A stretch of DNA of 64,000 nucleotides from G963668345 sp965226215 (GTDB lineage: Bacteria > Acidobacteriota > Terriglobia > Bryobacterales > UBA6623). The notes beneath the pieces are model-generated. The model was not told where the DNA came from and searched no databases. It saw only the letters and a program-made list of their open reading frames with translations. Both the position numbers and the translations under genes were made by a program. Each line of letters starts with the position of its first letter. Positions within the stretch are counted from its first letter, which is position 1. This document shows, one piece after another, positions 47,580 through 56,776 of this stretch. The stretch spans positions 744,001 to 808,000 of the forward strand of contig CBDDCH010000002.1 of assembly GCA_965226215.1 (NCBI GenBank). Reading direction: 5' to 3'.

Positions 47580-48563
47580 ACTGATGGCGACGCCTCGCCT
47601 CCCTCAATACAGGTCTGAACCGTCTGGTTCCGGTCCGGCGCCGCGATTCCGGACTGTTTCCTAAGGAATCAACCGAAAAGCCTGTGTAGCGCGGACCTGG
47701 TGCCTTTCCAGGGTCCGCGTCCTTGGGGTTGGCGATCGGCCGCTCCTTGTGGCCGATCGGGGCTTGGGGTGGGGATAAAATCGGCCGTGCCAACGGCCTA
47801 TCCCCTTCTCGCGAAGCCGCCAACACGCCCGGGACCCACGCACCTCCCTGCCGTCCGCCAGTTACGCGAGTCTGAAATTTCTAACTCGCGCACCATCAAC
47901 AAAATCGCCTTGCCTTCTGCATCTACCCTTCCCCCGCCGTGATATGCTGGGCCCGTAAGAGCGCCAGCCTTCAGCGAGCGACAGACTGGCGCGCCCCCGG
48001 CCGGGCATCAAGTCCTCCACATGGCCTTCGTCGGTGAGCCGATCAACCGACCGCGTTACACAGGACAACGGGATCGATCCCAAACCGTTTTGGCGGCTCC
48101 GCGCGATACTCAAGGAGCCGCACCTTATCAAGCCGCGCTCGGGGCGCCCCTGGCGGGGCGCCCCGGCGTCGGCAACTATCCCTCGATGCACCGGACTACG
48201 GGTCTTGGTGCGCTTGGAAAAATGGGGACTGCCACCAATTCGCTGGTCGTCATGCCTTCGAAACAAAGGACTCAGCCGGAAGCGAATTGGCTGGCTGTAC
48301 CCGATTTTTCGCCCTCCCCATCGCCCGTAGGGACCAAAAATTTCGCTATTCCTGCCACCAACTGCCACCAGCACTCGCCTGGACGGTCTTTAAAATCCTC
48401 TACGTAACACAAACAAAGAGACTTAACAAGAAAACAGGACAGTGGCAGCGCCAACCAGCTCACTGCCAAAAACCTCCTCGAAATGGCCGCTAAGACCGCG
48501 CTAGAGCCAGGAAAGACGCGTTTTCCGCCCGCTAGACGTCGTTTTTAGCACGCTAAACGGCAT
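47580..48563. other. Repeat-rich stretch without genes
   Basis: Contains the unit TAGCGCGGACCTGG...GGTCCGCGTCC (about 47688-47718), whose other copy is near 37253. Next comes a palindrome family GGCGATCGGCCG/GGCCGATCGGGG (47725-47757), followed by GGGGTGGGG and a CGGCC-rich hairpin; a second copy is at 52733-52815. I see no supported coding region here. Confidence 0.5.
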
Positions 48564-48683
48564 AGTCCCGTAGCGCAGGCCTGGGCCGTCGTTTGGCCCA
48601 GACCTGCGGCCTTTTCTGGTGGTCGCTCTGAGGACGAGTTGGCTCAGCTACAGCCATGATCGAGCGGCAAGAAACCGGGTCCA
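48564..48683 (+). repeat. 120-bp direct repeat, left copy (contains R1 hairpin)
   Basis: From AGTCCCGTAGCGCAGGCC to GAAACCGGGTCCA. It matches 52546-52665 with one mismatch that I can find (C versus T in the AGGC[C/T]TGGG stretch). The two copies frame the subtilisin region. Confidence 0.88.
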
Positions 48684-49071
48684 GGCCGAGGTCGCTCTAA
48701 TAGGGCTTTGTGATCATAGGCTTCGTTCCAGGCGAACTGTAATTGAAGCCTCGAAGGGGATGGACGCAGTCGTACTGCAGTGTCTGACTACGCTGTCCGA
48801 CCGAAAGGCATTACCTAAGGGAGATGCCCGGTCGGTCGTCTTGTCGGCCCTTGGAGGCGTCATAGGTTTCATGAAGACACCAAGTGTGGACCGAGATCCA
48901 GAAACCAGACGTGCTCTTGCTAGTGCCGCTCGAAAACTGGCCCCTCGGCTACGGCAAGTCAAACCGAGCATTTCACAAGAACTTGAAACCTGGGCGCAGG
49001 AACTCGAGGTCGGGAAACAGGCCAAGCCTAAGCAAAGAGCCAAGAGGAAGAAACGTAGAGCCACTGCGTAG
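48619..49071 (+). CDS. Hypothetical helical protein with basic tail
   Basis: 150 codons, of which roughly the first 22 come from the 120-bp repeat, so the natural N-terminus is uncertain. The remainder (ALIGLCDHRLRSRRTVIEAS, MDAVVLQCLTTLSDRKALP, VVLSALGGVIGFMKTPSVD, LASAARKLAPRLRQVKPSIS) is helical and ends in a Lys/Arg run (KQAKPKQRAKRKKRRATA) suggesting nucleic-acid binding or self-assembly. No family recognised. It lies upstream of the subtilisin gene on the same strand and may belong to the same unit. Confidence 0.4.
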   Translation: MVALRTSWLSYSHDRAARNRVQAEVALIGLCDHRLRSRRTVIEASKGMDAVVLQCLTTLSDRKALPKGDARSVVLSALGGVIGFMKTPSVDRDPETRRALASAARKLAPRLRQVKPSISQELETWAQELEVGKQAKPKQRAKRKKRRATA

Positions 49072-49216
49072 GCGATTGGGAGTGGTTAAGGTTTAGGGTT
49101 TAGTTGGCCGGCAAAGCGCGTCGGTAGTTGACGGCCCGTCTATCAGAATCGACTACTGTGAGGTGACAATTTCATGGGTATACAAAACAAGATCTCCAAA
49201 GGAGCTATAACCAGAA

Positions 49217-50600
49217 GTTGTGGATGAGCCTCTGAGGGGAGGCGGCGTATCCTGACGATTGAGGAAGCAACTCAATCGTTTTCTGGAAAGGAACAAGGAG
49301 GATACGCCATGAGTCAGTGTGAAGCTGCTGAGAGCAGCAGTCAAGTCAACCCCCAAGTCATTGATGGAAAGGAACGCTCGCCCTTGGATGAGGTGCTGCG
49401 CCAAGGAGCGCGCCAGATGCTCGTCAAGGCCGTGGAAGCCGAAGTGACCGCCTACATCGAAACGCATCAGCACGAAGTCGACCAGGACGGCCGGCGGCTG
49501 GTGGTGCGCAACGGTCACGCCCGCGAGCGCACCATCGTCAGCGGCGTGGGTCAGCTGAAGATCCAGGCGCCGCGGGTCGACGATCGCCGAGTCGATGAGC
49601 AGGGCCGGCGCTTTCGTTTCACTTCCCAGATCCTGCCGCCGTATCTGCGGCGCACGAAGAGTGTGGAGGAGTTGATCCCCTGGTTGTACCTGAAAGGGAT
49701 CTCGACGGGCGATTTCAGCGAAGCGCTGGAGGCCTTGCTGGGGCCCGACGCTCCGGGCCTGTCGACGACGACGGTAGTGCGTCTCAAAGACGTCTGGCGC
49801 CGCGAGTACGAGGCTTGGTCAAAGCGTGACCTCAGCGGCCAGCGGTTTGTTTACATTTGGGCCGATGGCATCTACTCGAATGTTCGTCTGGACGATGAAC
49901 GGCAGTGTTTGCTGGTTGTGATGGGAGCACTCGAAGACGGTCGCAAGCAACTGCTGGCGGTGCACGACGGCTTTCGCGAAAGCGAACTGTCGTGGCAGGA
50001 GTTGCTAGAGGACTTGAAACGGCAGGGGCTCGAGCTGCCGCCGAAGTTGGCGGTGGGCGACGGAGCGATGGGGTTTTGGGCGGCACTGCGGAAAGTCTAT
50101 CCGGCGACCGGTGAGCAACGCTGCTGGCTCCACAAGACGGCCAACGTGCTCAATAAGCTGCCGCAGAGCATGCAGGGCAAAGCCAAGCAGGCGCTGCGCG
50201 ACATCTATCTTGCCGAGAGTCGGCAGACGGCGGAGGCCGCTCTGGACCGTTTCAAGAACCTATACGAGAAGAAGTTCCCCAAAGCGGTCGAGTGCCTGGA
50301 AAAAGACCGCCAAGTGCTGCTGGCTTTCTACGACTTTCCGGCCGAGCACTGGGGGCACTTGCGGACGACGAACCCGATCGAGTCCACCTTTGCGACGGTC
50401 CGTTTGCGGCAGCGACGAACGAAGGGTTGTGGCAGCCGCGAAGCGTCGTTAACGATGGTCTTCATGCTGGCCCGCCAAGCCGAGCGCCACTGGCGACGCC
50501 TGAACGGTTCGGAAGTGATTGTTCATGTCTTAGAGGGAAAGGTTTTCAAGGATGGATTGATGGTTCAGGAAAACGCCGCCTGACCTCGCCCATCCACAAC
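49217..50600 (+). mobile_element. IS256-family element inside the 5' end of the subtilisin gene
   Basis: 1384 bp with ends GTTGTGGATG and CATCCACAAC. Just before it is a convincing gene start: GAGGTGACAATTTC then ATG at 49174 reading MGIQNKISKGAITR. The subtilisin frame begins directly after the element. No target duplication is visible. Confidence 0.85.
49309..50583 (+). CDS. IS256-family (mutator-type) transposase
   Basis: 424 residues. The N-terminal region (LDEVLRQGARQMLVKAVEAEV) and zinc-related ARERTIVSGVGQLKIQAPRV fit the family. The DDE domain shows YIWADGIYSNVR (first Asp), PPKLAVGDGAMGFW (second Asp), EQRCWLHKTANVLNKLP (C/H motif) and NPIESTFATVRLRQRRTKGC (Glu). It is complete and undisrupted, so the element may be active. 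Confidence 0.95.
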   Translation: MSQCEAAESSSQVNPQVIDGKERSPLDEVLRQGARQMLVKAVEAEVTAYIETHQHEVDQDGRRLVVRNGHARERTIVSGVGQLKIQAPRVDDRRVDEQGRRFRFTSQILPPYLRRTKSVEELIPWLYLKGISTGDFSEALEALLGPDAPGLSTTTVVRLKDVWRREYEAWSKRDLSGQRFVYIWADGIYSNVRLDDERQCLLVVMGALEDGRKQLLAVHDGFRESELSWQELLEDLKRQGLELPPKLAVGDGAMGFWAALRKVYPATGEQRCWLHKTANVLNKLPQSMQGKAKQALRDIYLAESRQTAEAALDRFKNLYEKKFPKAVECLEKDRQVLLAFYDFPAEHWGHLRTTNPIESTFATVRLRQRRTKGCGSREASLTMVFMLARQAERHWRRLNGSEVIVHVLEGKVFKDGLMVQENAA

Positions 50601-50602
50601 AT

Positions 50603-51952
50603 TTGACAATATCTCTCTCCAAAGCCTTTGAGCCCTTTCTTTCCGACAGCGGTCCCAACGACAAGCGCGACGCGATCGTGATCTACCGTTCACCCAAGGT
50701 CGATCGGCCACGTGCTCGCGGGCGGTTGCGCGCGCTCCAGCGGCGGCTCGACTACGTGAAGGCTCGTGCCGCGGTCCAGCAGCCGGTTGAGGCAGCGCTG
50801 TTCAAGAGCTACAAGAAAGCTGGGGTTGCGCGTCTCTCCCGGAAACAAGATCTCGGCGTCTACTCAATCGGGTCCGCGGCATTGCCGGTCGCGCATGTCG
50901 AAGTGACTCCCAGGACCCTGCCGGCCCTCGCCGAACAGAAGAACGTCGTTGCAGTTTTGCCCAACCAAAAGATTCATCCCATCAAACCTGCGAGCGTGGA
51001 TTACGTCGCTCTAAGAAAAAAAGAGACCACAGACGGGATGACGTGGGGCCTCAGACGGCTTGAGATTCCCAAGCTTTGGGAGACGACGAAGGGCGCTAAC
51101 ATTAATGTGGCCGTGCTGGATACCGGCGTGCACGGGGAGCACCCGGCTCTCGATGGCCGTGTCAAGGGGTTCGTCGTGGTTGACCCGTTGGGCCGCAGAA
51201 TTACTGCTCAGCCCAGCTTTGACGGCGGGCAGCATGGCACTCACGTTTCTGGAACGATCGCTGGGGGCAAGACTGCTGAGGGGGTCTCCATCGGTGTCGC
51301 CCCTGAAGCTAACCTACTCGTAGCGGGGGTTTTGGTTGGGGACGCTACCCTGCGCACCCTGGTGGAAGGAATCTCCTGGGCGGTGGAGAATGGGGCGGAT
51401 GTCATCAACATGTCGCTCGGGTTTACGTACTATGAGCCTCTGTTCGCTCAGCTCTTTGACATTCTCGTGGAGGAGTTCGGCGTGATCCCTGTGGTCGCGA
51501 TCGGCAATGAAAATCATGGGAACAGCAGCTCTCCTGGAAATTCGCCGAGCGCTTTCTCGGTCGGCGCGGTAGAGAAAATGAGTGGCGGCAAGCTTGACGT
51601 CGCGTTCTTCAGCAGCGGGGCCAGTCTCGTGTTCCCGGGACAGGAACCCAACGCGCTGGTCACCAAGCCGGACGTCGCAGCACCGGGCGTTCAAGTCTAT
51701 TCCAGTATTCCTCCTGAGAAGACAGCGCAGGGAGTTTTCGACTACACCTACATGGACGGCACTTCGATGGCGACTCCGCACGTCGCGGGCGTGGCGGCGC
51801 TGCTAATGGCAGCGAAACCCCAAGCATCGGTGTCCGATATAATGAGTGTGCTCAGAGAGACCGCTAAGCACCCGGCTGGGGTAGACCTACGGCCGGACAA
51901 TCGCTGGGGCCATGGAGTGATTCGCCCTTTAGAAGCGCTTCAAGCCCTGTGA
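50603..51952 (+). CDS. Subtilisin-family (S8) serine protease with N-terminal prodomain
   Basis: 449 residues from TTG 50603; the original start was probably ATG 49174, now cut off by IS256. Residues 1-130 are a basic helical segment and an I9-like prodomain (LGVYSIGSAALPVAHVEVTP, LAEQKNVVAVLPNQKIHPI). The catalytic domain follows: Asp in INVAVLDTGVHGEHPA, His in GGQHGTHVSGTIAG, Asn in VVAIGNENHGN and Ser in MDGTSMATPHVAGVAAL. There is no signal peptide in the readable part, so it may be cytoplasmic. The downstream gene, 33 bp away, looks like a separate propeptide, suggesting a protease-inhibitor pair. Expression may now depend on the IS. Confidence 0.88.
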   Translation: MTISLSKAFEPFLSDSGPNDKRDAIVIYRSPKVDRPRARGRLRALQRRLDYVKARAAVQQPVEAALFKSYKKAGVARLSRKQDLGVYSIGSAALPVAHVEVTPRTLPALAEQKNVVAVLPNQKIHPIKPASVDYVALRKKETTDGMTWGLRRLEIPKLWETTKGANINVAVLDTGVHGEHPALDGRVKGFVVVDPLGRRITAQPSFDGGQHGTHVSGTIAGGKTAEGVSIGVAPEANLLVAGVLVGDATLRTLVEGISWAVENGADVINMSLGFTYYEPLFAQLFDILVEEFGVIPVVAIGNENHGNSSSPGNSPSAFSVGAVEKMSGGKLDVAFFSSGASLVFPGQEPNALVTKPDVAAPGVQVYSSIPPEKTAQGVFDYTYMDGTSMATPHVAGVAALLMAAKPQASVSDIMSVLRETAKHPAGVDLRPDNRWGHGVIRPLEALQAL

Positions 51953-51985
51953 CTTGAGTCAGTTAAGCGATCTGACACCGGATGC

Positions 51986-52363
51986 ATGAGTTCGAAAAGC
52001 ACAGAAGAACCCGGGCCGAAGATCAGTGCTGAGTTCAGTAGCCGCCTAGCTCGCATGTCTCCCGATCAGAAGGTCCACGCGGTCGTTGTCGTGGCCAAGA
52101 ATGCTGCCAAAGGGCGAGCTTCCCGGCGCCAGACACGAGGAGAGCGAAAATCAGCGATCGAGTCGGTGCGCAAATCCGCCAGGGTAGCGCTGCAACAGGT
52201 GGACAAGACGTTGGAAGAATTCGGTGGCCGGCGCCTGCAGTCCGATGTGAATGCCCTAGGAACGATTACTGTTGAGGCCACGCCGGCGGGCATCAACGCT
52301 CTTGCCCGATCGAAATCCGTCAAGGCCATACTGGAAGATCAACGAGTGACGTTGGCTATTTGA
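51986..52363 (+). CDS. Stand-alone propeptide-like (I9-type) small protein
   Basis: 125 residues: FSSRLARMSPDQKVHAVVVVA, a basic helix (RASRRQTRGERKSAIES), then ALQQVDKTLEEFGGRRLQSD, LGTITVEATPAGINALAR and SKSVKAILEDQRVTLA. The strand-helix-strand-helix order and the closing SVKAILEDQ resemble subtilisin prodomains, which act as chaperones and tight inhibitors. Lying 33 bp after an S8 gene, it is a plausible trans-acting inhibitor or folding aid. Similarity is judged by pattern only. Confidence 0.55.
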   Translation: MSSKSTEEPGPKISAEFSSRLARMSPDQKVHAVVVVAKNAAKGRASRRQTRGERKSAIESVRKSARVALQQVDKTLEEFGGRRLQSDVNALGTITVEATPAGINALARSKSVKAILEDQRVTLAI

Positions 52364-52545
52364 CCCTTCTTTGCCCGACTGCGCTGGCGGCTCGAAGGGC
52401 GCCTCCATTTTCGCTTCGGAGTGTTGCCGAGCCCGTAGCGCGAATCTAGGCGGGCGCCCATGTTCCTCCCTTTCTTCCGGCTCGGATCGTTGCCCGCCAG
52501 ATTCGCGGCCGTTTGAACTCGACCCCAATCGGAGGAAAAGTCGAA

Positions 52546-52665
52546 AGTCCCGTAGCGCAGGCTTGGGCCGTCGTTTGGCCCAGACCTGCGGCCTTTTCTG
52601 GTGGTCGCTCTGAGGACGAGTTGGCTCAGCTACAGCCATGATCGAGCGGCAAGAAACCGGGTCCA
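52546..52665 (+). repeat. 120-bp direct repeat, right copy (contains R1 hairpin)
   Basis: Nearly identical to 48564-48683 and in the same orientation. The distance between copies is 3.98 kb including IS256 (about 2.6 kb without it). The flanking 52364-52545 has no gene. Confidence 0.88.
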
Positions 52666-52732
52666 CGGCGAGGAGCGAGCCGCGCGTGGGAAGGTCTGTG
52701 AAAAGATTCGGACTGGGCATAGCTTTCCGAAG

Positions 52733-52815
52733 ATGGCGATCGGTCGTCCCCGGACGACCGATCGGGGTGCGGGGTGGGGGCCAACCGGCCGCGCAGCGAC
52801 CGGCCTTCCTCCCTA
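52733..52815. repeat. GGCGATCGG-type palindromic repeat, second copy
   Basis: GGCGATCGGTCG / CGACCGATCGGGG then GGGGTGGGGG and a CCGGCCG...CGGCC stem, matching the unit at 47725-47815. The stretch 52816-53069 holds no gene I can support. Confidence 0.55.
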
Positions 52816-53069
52816 CTGACAAACCTCAAAAACTAGCCTCGCTCTGCGCACCGTCACATCACTTCTGACCTCACAGAATCAACAACATACCTGCTCTCGA
52901 ACACCGAAAAACTTGACTTCGTGGCTTAAAATTGAAATAGAAAAGGGGTCGTGCGTCTGGCCCCGAGAGTTTTTAGCGGAAATCCGCTCAAATCCGCTCA
53001 AATCCGTCAAGAAAGCCCAGTTCCCAGGCGAAGCTGTCACCGGGCGTTCGGACAAATCGGACAAGTCCA

Positions 53070-53157
53070 GTAGCGCGGGGCTGGGTGGCCGTTTTTCCCA
53101 GGCCCGCAGCTTTCCTCAGCCCCGATGGTACTGCCGGGCGCCTGCGTGTGCCCGATT
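53070..53157 (+). repeat. R1 hairpin copy fused to a 5S rRNA fragment
   Basis: 53070-53110 is a diverged R1 hairpin (GTAGCGCGGGGCTGGG...CCCAGGCCCGCAGC). It is followed at once by CCTCAGCCCCGATGGTACTG (53114), then a shortened CCGGGCGCCTGCGTG and CCCGATT. This is the second half of the 5S gene with about 20 bases deleted. It cannot function as 5S. Confidence 0.75.
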
Positions 53158-53192
53158 CTGTCTGAGTTGCTGTATGGTGTAAACAGAAGCTG

Positions 53193-53389
53193 ATGAAGAA
53201 CGAGTTCAGCGCTATCTTCGAGCGAGACGGCGACTTGATCATCGGCTATTGTCCGAGGTTCCGGGTGCCAACGGACAGAGGCGCACCAAAGAAGAGTGCC
53301 GTCGCAGTCTGGCAGCTGCCATTGAACTTGTTCTGGAAGACCGTCGCCAAGGCATGAAAAAGTCAGGAGCTGTCACAGCGGCGTCCTAG
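53193..53389 (+). pseudogene. hicB-like antitoxin gene with frameshift
   Basis: Starts MKNEFSAIFERDGDLIIGYCP and then needs a one-base shift near 53254 to continue VPGANGQRRTKEECRRSLAA and IELVLEDRRQGMKKS, the conserved HicB pattern. Unshifted, it ends after 54 codons in an unnatural sequence. The final codons run into the MITE-like element at 53356. No hicA partner is beside it. Confidence 0.75.
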
Positions 53390-53443
53390 AAGGCGCGTAG
53401 AATCAATGACATCTGTAGCCGCGGTTGACAGTCCCCGATTTTT
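53356..53443 (+). repeat. MITE-like element, second copy
   Basis: Shares with 43396-43486 the ends AGCTGTCACAGCGGCG and AGCCGCGGTTGACAGTCCCC, the inner GCGTAGAATC, and bordering A and T runs. About 88 bp, non-coding. Confidence 0.7.
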
Positions 53444-53498
53444 CGCCGAACCTAACTTCTCCCCTGGGCTGCTAGAGTCGACTTAGGAGGTCACGGCC

Positions 53499-54755
53499 AT
53501 GGCAAACGTCCTTTTTACGAACGTCAGAGTCCTTGATTGTACGGGGGCCGATCCCTACGCGGGCCAGGTGCTGGTCGAGGGCAACCGCATCAAGCGCGTC
53601 ACCGAGGAGTCCGCTTCGCTGCCGGCCGATGGTGCGCGGGTCATTGACGGCGCGGGTGCTTTCCTGATGCCGGGTTTGATCGACTCGCACACTCATTTGA
53701 GTATCAACAACACGGCCGACCTCGTCGAGCTGGCGCTGATTCCGCCGGAAGAGCACACGCTGATCACGGCGCGCAACGCGAAGTTCTATCTTGATCACGG
53801 CTTTACGGGGTGCATCAGCGCGGGTTCGGTCAAGCCGCGCCTCGATCTGGTGATCCGCAATGCCGTCAACGCGGGAGAAATCCCCGGTCCCCGGCTAATT
53901 GCCTGCACTCCCTGGATGACGGTCACCAGTGGCCTAGGCGATGTGAGAAAGCTCCACATGCCCCACCTCGAGTCCTTGGGGCTCGTTGCCGACGGGCCGG
54001 ATGAGTTTCGCCGGCTGACGCGTGAGTTGATCCGCGAAGGCGTCGACATTATTAAGCTCGTGGTATCGGGGGATACCGGCATTCCGCATGCCAGAGACAC
54101 GGACACGGTGATGACGGAAGCTGAAGTCGCCGCGGTGGCCGAGGTTGCCCACGCGCACGGCAGACGCATGAACGCCCATGCCCGGAGCGCCGAGTCGATC
54201 AAGAGGTGTGTGCGCCACGGGGTCGACATCATCTACCACGCGAACTTCGCCGATGAAGAGGCGCTCGATATGCTCGAGGCCAACAAGGACACGATCTTCG
54301 TCAGCCCCAACATCGGCTTCCCCATCGTGGCTATCTACGAAGGCGAAGCCTGGGGGCTCAGCGAAGAGGACGTGAAGAAACTCGGTTTCCGTCAGGAACT
54401 CGAAGGCGCCTGCAACGCCATGAAGGAGCTGCACAAACGTGGTGTCAGGATTCTCGCTGGCGGCGACTACGGCTTCCAGTCGACCCCGCATGGCAACAAC
54501 GCAAGAGACATAGAACACTTCATCAAGTTCCTAGGGTTCACGCCGATCGAGGCCATCATGTCGATGACCAGATACTGCGGAGAAGCGATGGGCCACGATG
54601 ACCTCGGTCAGATCAAGGAAGGTTTTCTGGCCGACATGCTCCTGGTCAAGGGCGACCCGCTGGGAGACCCGAAGCTGCTGCTCGACACCGACAACCTCAT
54701 CGCCATCATGAAGGACGGCAAACTGCACAAGGATCCGGCGGCGGTAGGATGTTAG
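53499..54755 (+). CDS. Metal-dependent amidohydrolase (imidazolonepropionase/prolidase-like)
   Basis: 418 residues; ATG 53499 behind AGGAGGT. Amidohydrolase-fold residues are visible: the N-terminal beta part (FTNVRVLDCTGAD), HxH in PGLIDSHTHLSI, a candidate bridging Lys in VDIIKLVVSGDTG, His in MNAHARSAESI and IIYHANFADEEAL, and the final Asp in LAGGDYGFQSTPHGNN. It would hydrolyse an amide or lactone bond with one or two divalent metals; the substrate is not evident. Its 3' end overlaps the convergent isomerase gene by 4 bp. No signal peptide. Confidence 0.9.
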   Translation: MANVLFTNVRVLDCTGADPYAGQVLVEGNRIKRVTEESASLPADGARVIDGAGAFLMPGLIDSHTHLSINNTADLVELALIPPEEHTLITARNAKFYLDHGFTGCISAGSVKPRLDLVIRNAVNAGEIPGPRLIACTPWMTVTSGLGDVRKLHMPHLESLGLVADGPDEFRRLTRELIREGVDIIKLVVSGDTGIPHARDTDTVMTEAEVAAVAEVAHAHGRRMNAHARSAESIKRCVRHGVDIIYHANFADEEALDMLEANKDTIFVSPNIGFPIVAIYEGEAWGLSEEDVKKLGFRQELEGACNAMKELHKRGVRILAGGDYGFQSTPHGNNARDIEHFIKFLGFTPIEAIMSMTRYCGEAMGHDDLGQIKEGFLADMLLVKGDPLGDPKLLLDTDNLIAIMKDGKLHKDPAAVGC

Positions 54756-55729
54756 ACGGATTGCGTGGCCGGCCACCAGGCAGCCCGATCCGGATCGCGC
54801 ACGACCAGGTCTTTGACGAACGCCAGTGACTTGTGGAAACCCTCGGTGGCCGAAAACAAGCTGTCTTCTTGTTCGATGGAGAGGACGCCGTCGTAGCCAA
54901 TAAGCCTGAGGGCGCTTACGAAGTCCTTCCAGAAGCCAACGTCGTGTCCGTATCCAACCGTCCGAAACGTCCACGTCCGATGTGCTTCGTCACCAAACGG
55001 TTTCGTGTCGATCACGCCGTTACGGTTCCTGGTCACCGTGTTGATCTTGTTGTCTTTCATCTGCACATGGAAGACGGCGTTTCCCAACTGCAGGACGGCA
55101 TCAGCGGGATTCATTCCTTGCCAAACGATGTGGCTCGGGTCGACGGCGGCCCCGACGGCCGGCCCGACGGCGTCGCGTAGCTTGAGCAAGGTCTCGGTGT
55201 TATAGACCACGAAACCAACAAACATTTCAAGGCCGATTCTTACTCCGTGGTCGCGGGCGTAGTTGGCTTCTCGCTCCCAGAAAGGGATCACTTCCTCTTC
55301 CCATTGCCAGCGCAGCAGTTCGGTGTTTTCATCCGGCCAGGGGAAGCTGACAAAGTTGGCGTACTTGGCGGTCTTGCTGTCGCCGGGACAACCGGAAAAC
55401 GTGTTGACGGTGGGGACGCCGAGTTTCTCCGCCAGCTGGATCGTCTTGTGCTGGACCGACCTGAAGCGCCTGCGTTTCCCCGGGCTCGGATGCAGAACGT
55501 TACCGTGGCAGGTCAATGCACAGATCTCGAGCCCGCGATCTGTGAACTTCTGCTTATACTCCCGGCACCGATCGTCGCTCGCCAGCAGCTCGTCCAGCGG
55601 ACAGTGTGGCGAGCCGTTGTAGTTTCCCGCGGCAATCTCGACCGCCTCGACGCCGGTTCCGGAAAGACGTTCGAGGCAGTCGTCGAGATCCAGGTCGGCA
55701 AACAGGTTCGTGTATACGCCGAGTTTCAC
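54752..55729 (-). CDS. Sugar-phosphate isomerase/epimerase (xylose-isomerase-like TIM barrel)
   Basis: 325 residues. AP endonuclease 2-like barrel features: LGVYTNLFADLDLDDCLERL at the start, VEAVEIAAGNY, LTCHGNVLHPS, VPTVNTFSGCPGD, GVRIGLEMFVGFVVYN (metal Glu), AVDPSHIVWQGMNP (Asp/His), VFHVQMKDNKIN and DGVLSIEQED (final Glu). The family isomerises or epimerises free or phosphorylated sugars and cyclitols. The SDR gene ends 36 bp upstream of its start, so they form a minus-strand operon. Confidence 0.9.
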   Translation of the reverse strand: MKLGVYTNLFADLDLDDCLERLSGTGVEAVEIAAGNYNGSPHCPLDELLASDDRCREYKQKFTDRGLEICALTCHGNVLHPSPGKRRRFRSVQHKTIQLAEKLGVPTVNTFSGCPGDSKTAKYANFVSFPWPDENTELLRWQWEEEVIPFWEREANYARDHGVRIGLEMFVGFVVYNTETLLKLRDAVGPAVGAAVDPSHIVWQGMNPADAVLQLGNAVFHVQMKDNKINTVTRNRNGVIDTKPFGDEAHRTWTFRTVGYGHDVGFWKDFVSALRLIGYDGVLSIEQEDSLFSATEGFHKSLAFVKDLVVRDPDRAAWWPATQSV

Positions 55730-55765
55730 GGTAGCTCCTTCCTTTGCCGCGCCCGGCCACGGGGC

Positions 55766-56524
55766 CTACGGCAGCAGAACGCGGCCTCCGCTGGCGACCA
55801 CGGTCTGGCCGGTCATGAAGCTGGATTGCTCGCTGAGCAGGAACATGACGACGTTGGCGATATCCTCGGGAGTTCCCATCCTCTTGAGCGGGGTGTCTTG
55901 AATCTGTTTGGCGCGCGTGGCCTCGTCGAGATTGGCCACCATATCCGTGTCGGTTAAACCCGGGGCTACGGCGTTGACCCGAATGTTGTGGGCGGCGACG
56001 GCCTCCGAAAGACCTTTGGTGAACGCGGTAACTCCCGCCTTGCTCACCGAGTAAGGAATGCACATCGGCCGCCCGCGCAGGGCGGCGACGGAGGTGACAT
56101 TCACGATGCGGCCGAATCCGCGCTCGACCATGCCGCCCTTGACCGCCCAGGTTACAAGATAGACGCCGGTCAAATTGACGTCGAGCGTCCGCCGCCAAAC
56201 ATCGAGCGTCACCTCCTCGTGCGGCACGGCGTCAAACACGGCGGCGTTGTTGACCAATAGGTCGATCGGGCCCAGCACCGCACTGACCTCGGCAACCATC
56301 GACTCGACCTGCTGAGGCGAGGAAACATCGGCGCGCATGACATGGGCCGTGCTTCCTGCCGCTTCAACCAGCTTGGCTGTCTCTTCCGCCGCCTTTTCGC
56401 TCGATCGATAATTGATGGCTACTTTCGCTCCGGCCATAGCGAGTTGTTCACAACAGGCGCGGCCAATGCCCTTGGCGCCACCGGTCACCAGGGCAACGCG
56501 TCCTTCGAATTCAGAGGAAGTCAT
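55766..56524 (-). CDS. Short-chain dehydrogenase/reductase
   Basis: 252 residues from ATG 56524 (MTSSEFEGRVALVTGG). Classical SDR motifs: TGGAKGIG cofactor loop, NNAA, catalytic Ser in VNVTSVAAL, and Y-x-x-x-K in IPYSVSKAGV; C-terminus SSFMTGQTVVASGGRVLLP. The RSSEKAA after the second strand suggests NADP. It precedes the TIM-barrel isomerase on the same strand, so a role in sugar or polyol oxidation is likely. A paralogue with the same C-terminal signature is at 58134. Confidence 0.93.
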   Translation of the reverse strand: MTSSEFEGRVALVTGGAKGIGRACCEQLAMAGAKVAINYRSSEKAAEETAKLVEAAGSTAHVMRADVSSPQQVESMVAEVSAVLGPIDLLVNNAAVFDAVPHEEVTLDVWRRTLDVNLTGVYLVTWAVKGGMVERGFGRIVNVTSVAALRGRPMCIPYSVSKAGVTAFTKGLSEAVAAHNIRVNAVAPGLTDTDMVANLDEATRAKQIQDTPLKRMGTPEDIANVVMFLLSEQSSFMTGQTVVASGGRVLLP

Positions 56525-56776
56525 CGGTTGCCTTCCCGCGGAAACCCCGTGGCGAGCACGCGGATTCTTGCTGGTAGCTGAGCGCGGCGAATGGTTATCA
56601 TACTTCAAACTGCGGAGGGTGCGCGAGCGAAAACCGCTGCGCCGGCGTACTTCGACGATCTGCGCGCGCTCGTTCCGCGGCGCCGCCTTGCCAAGTTGGA
56701 AAGATGTTGGGCCGATCTTCCATTTAGAGAATGAGCTTTTTGAATCGGATTCTTTTCTGACGGAGGTTGACAGACA

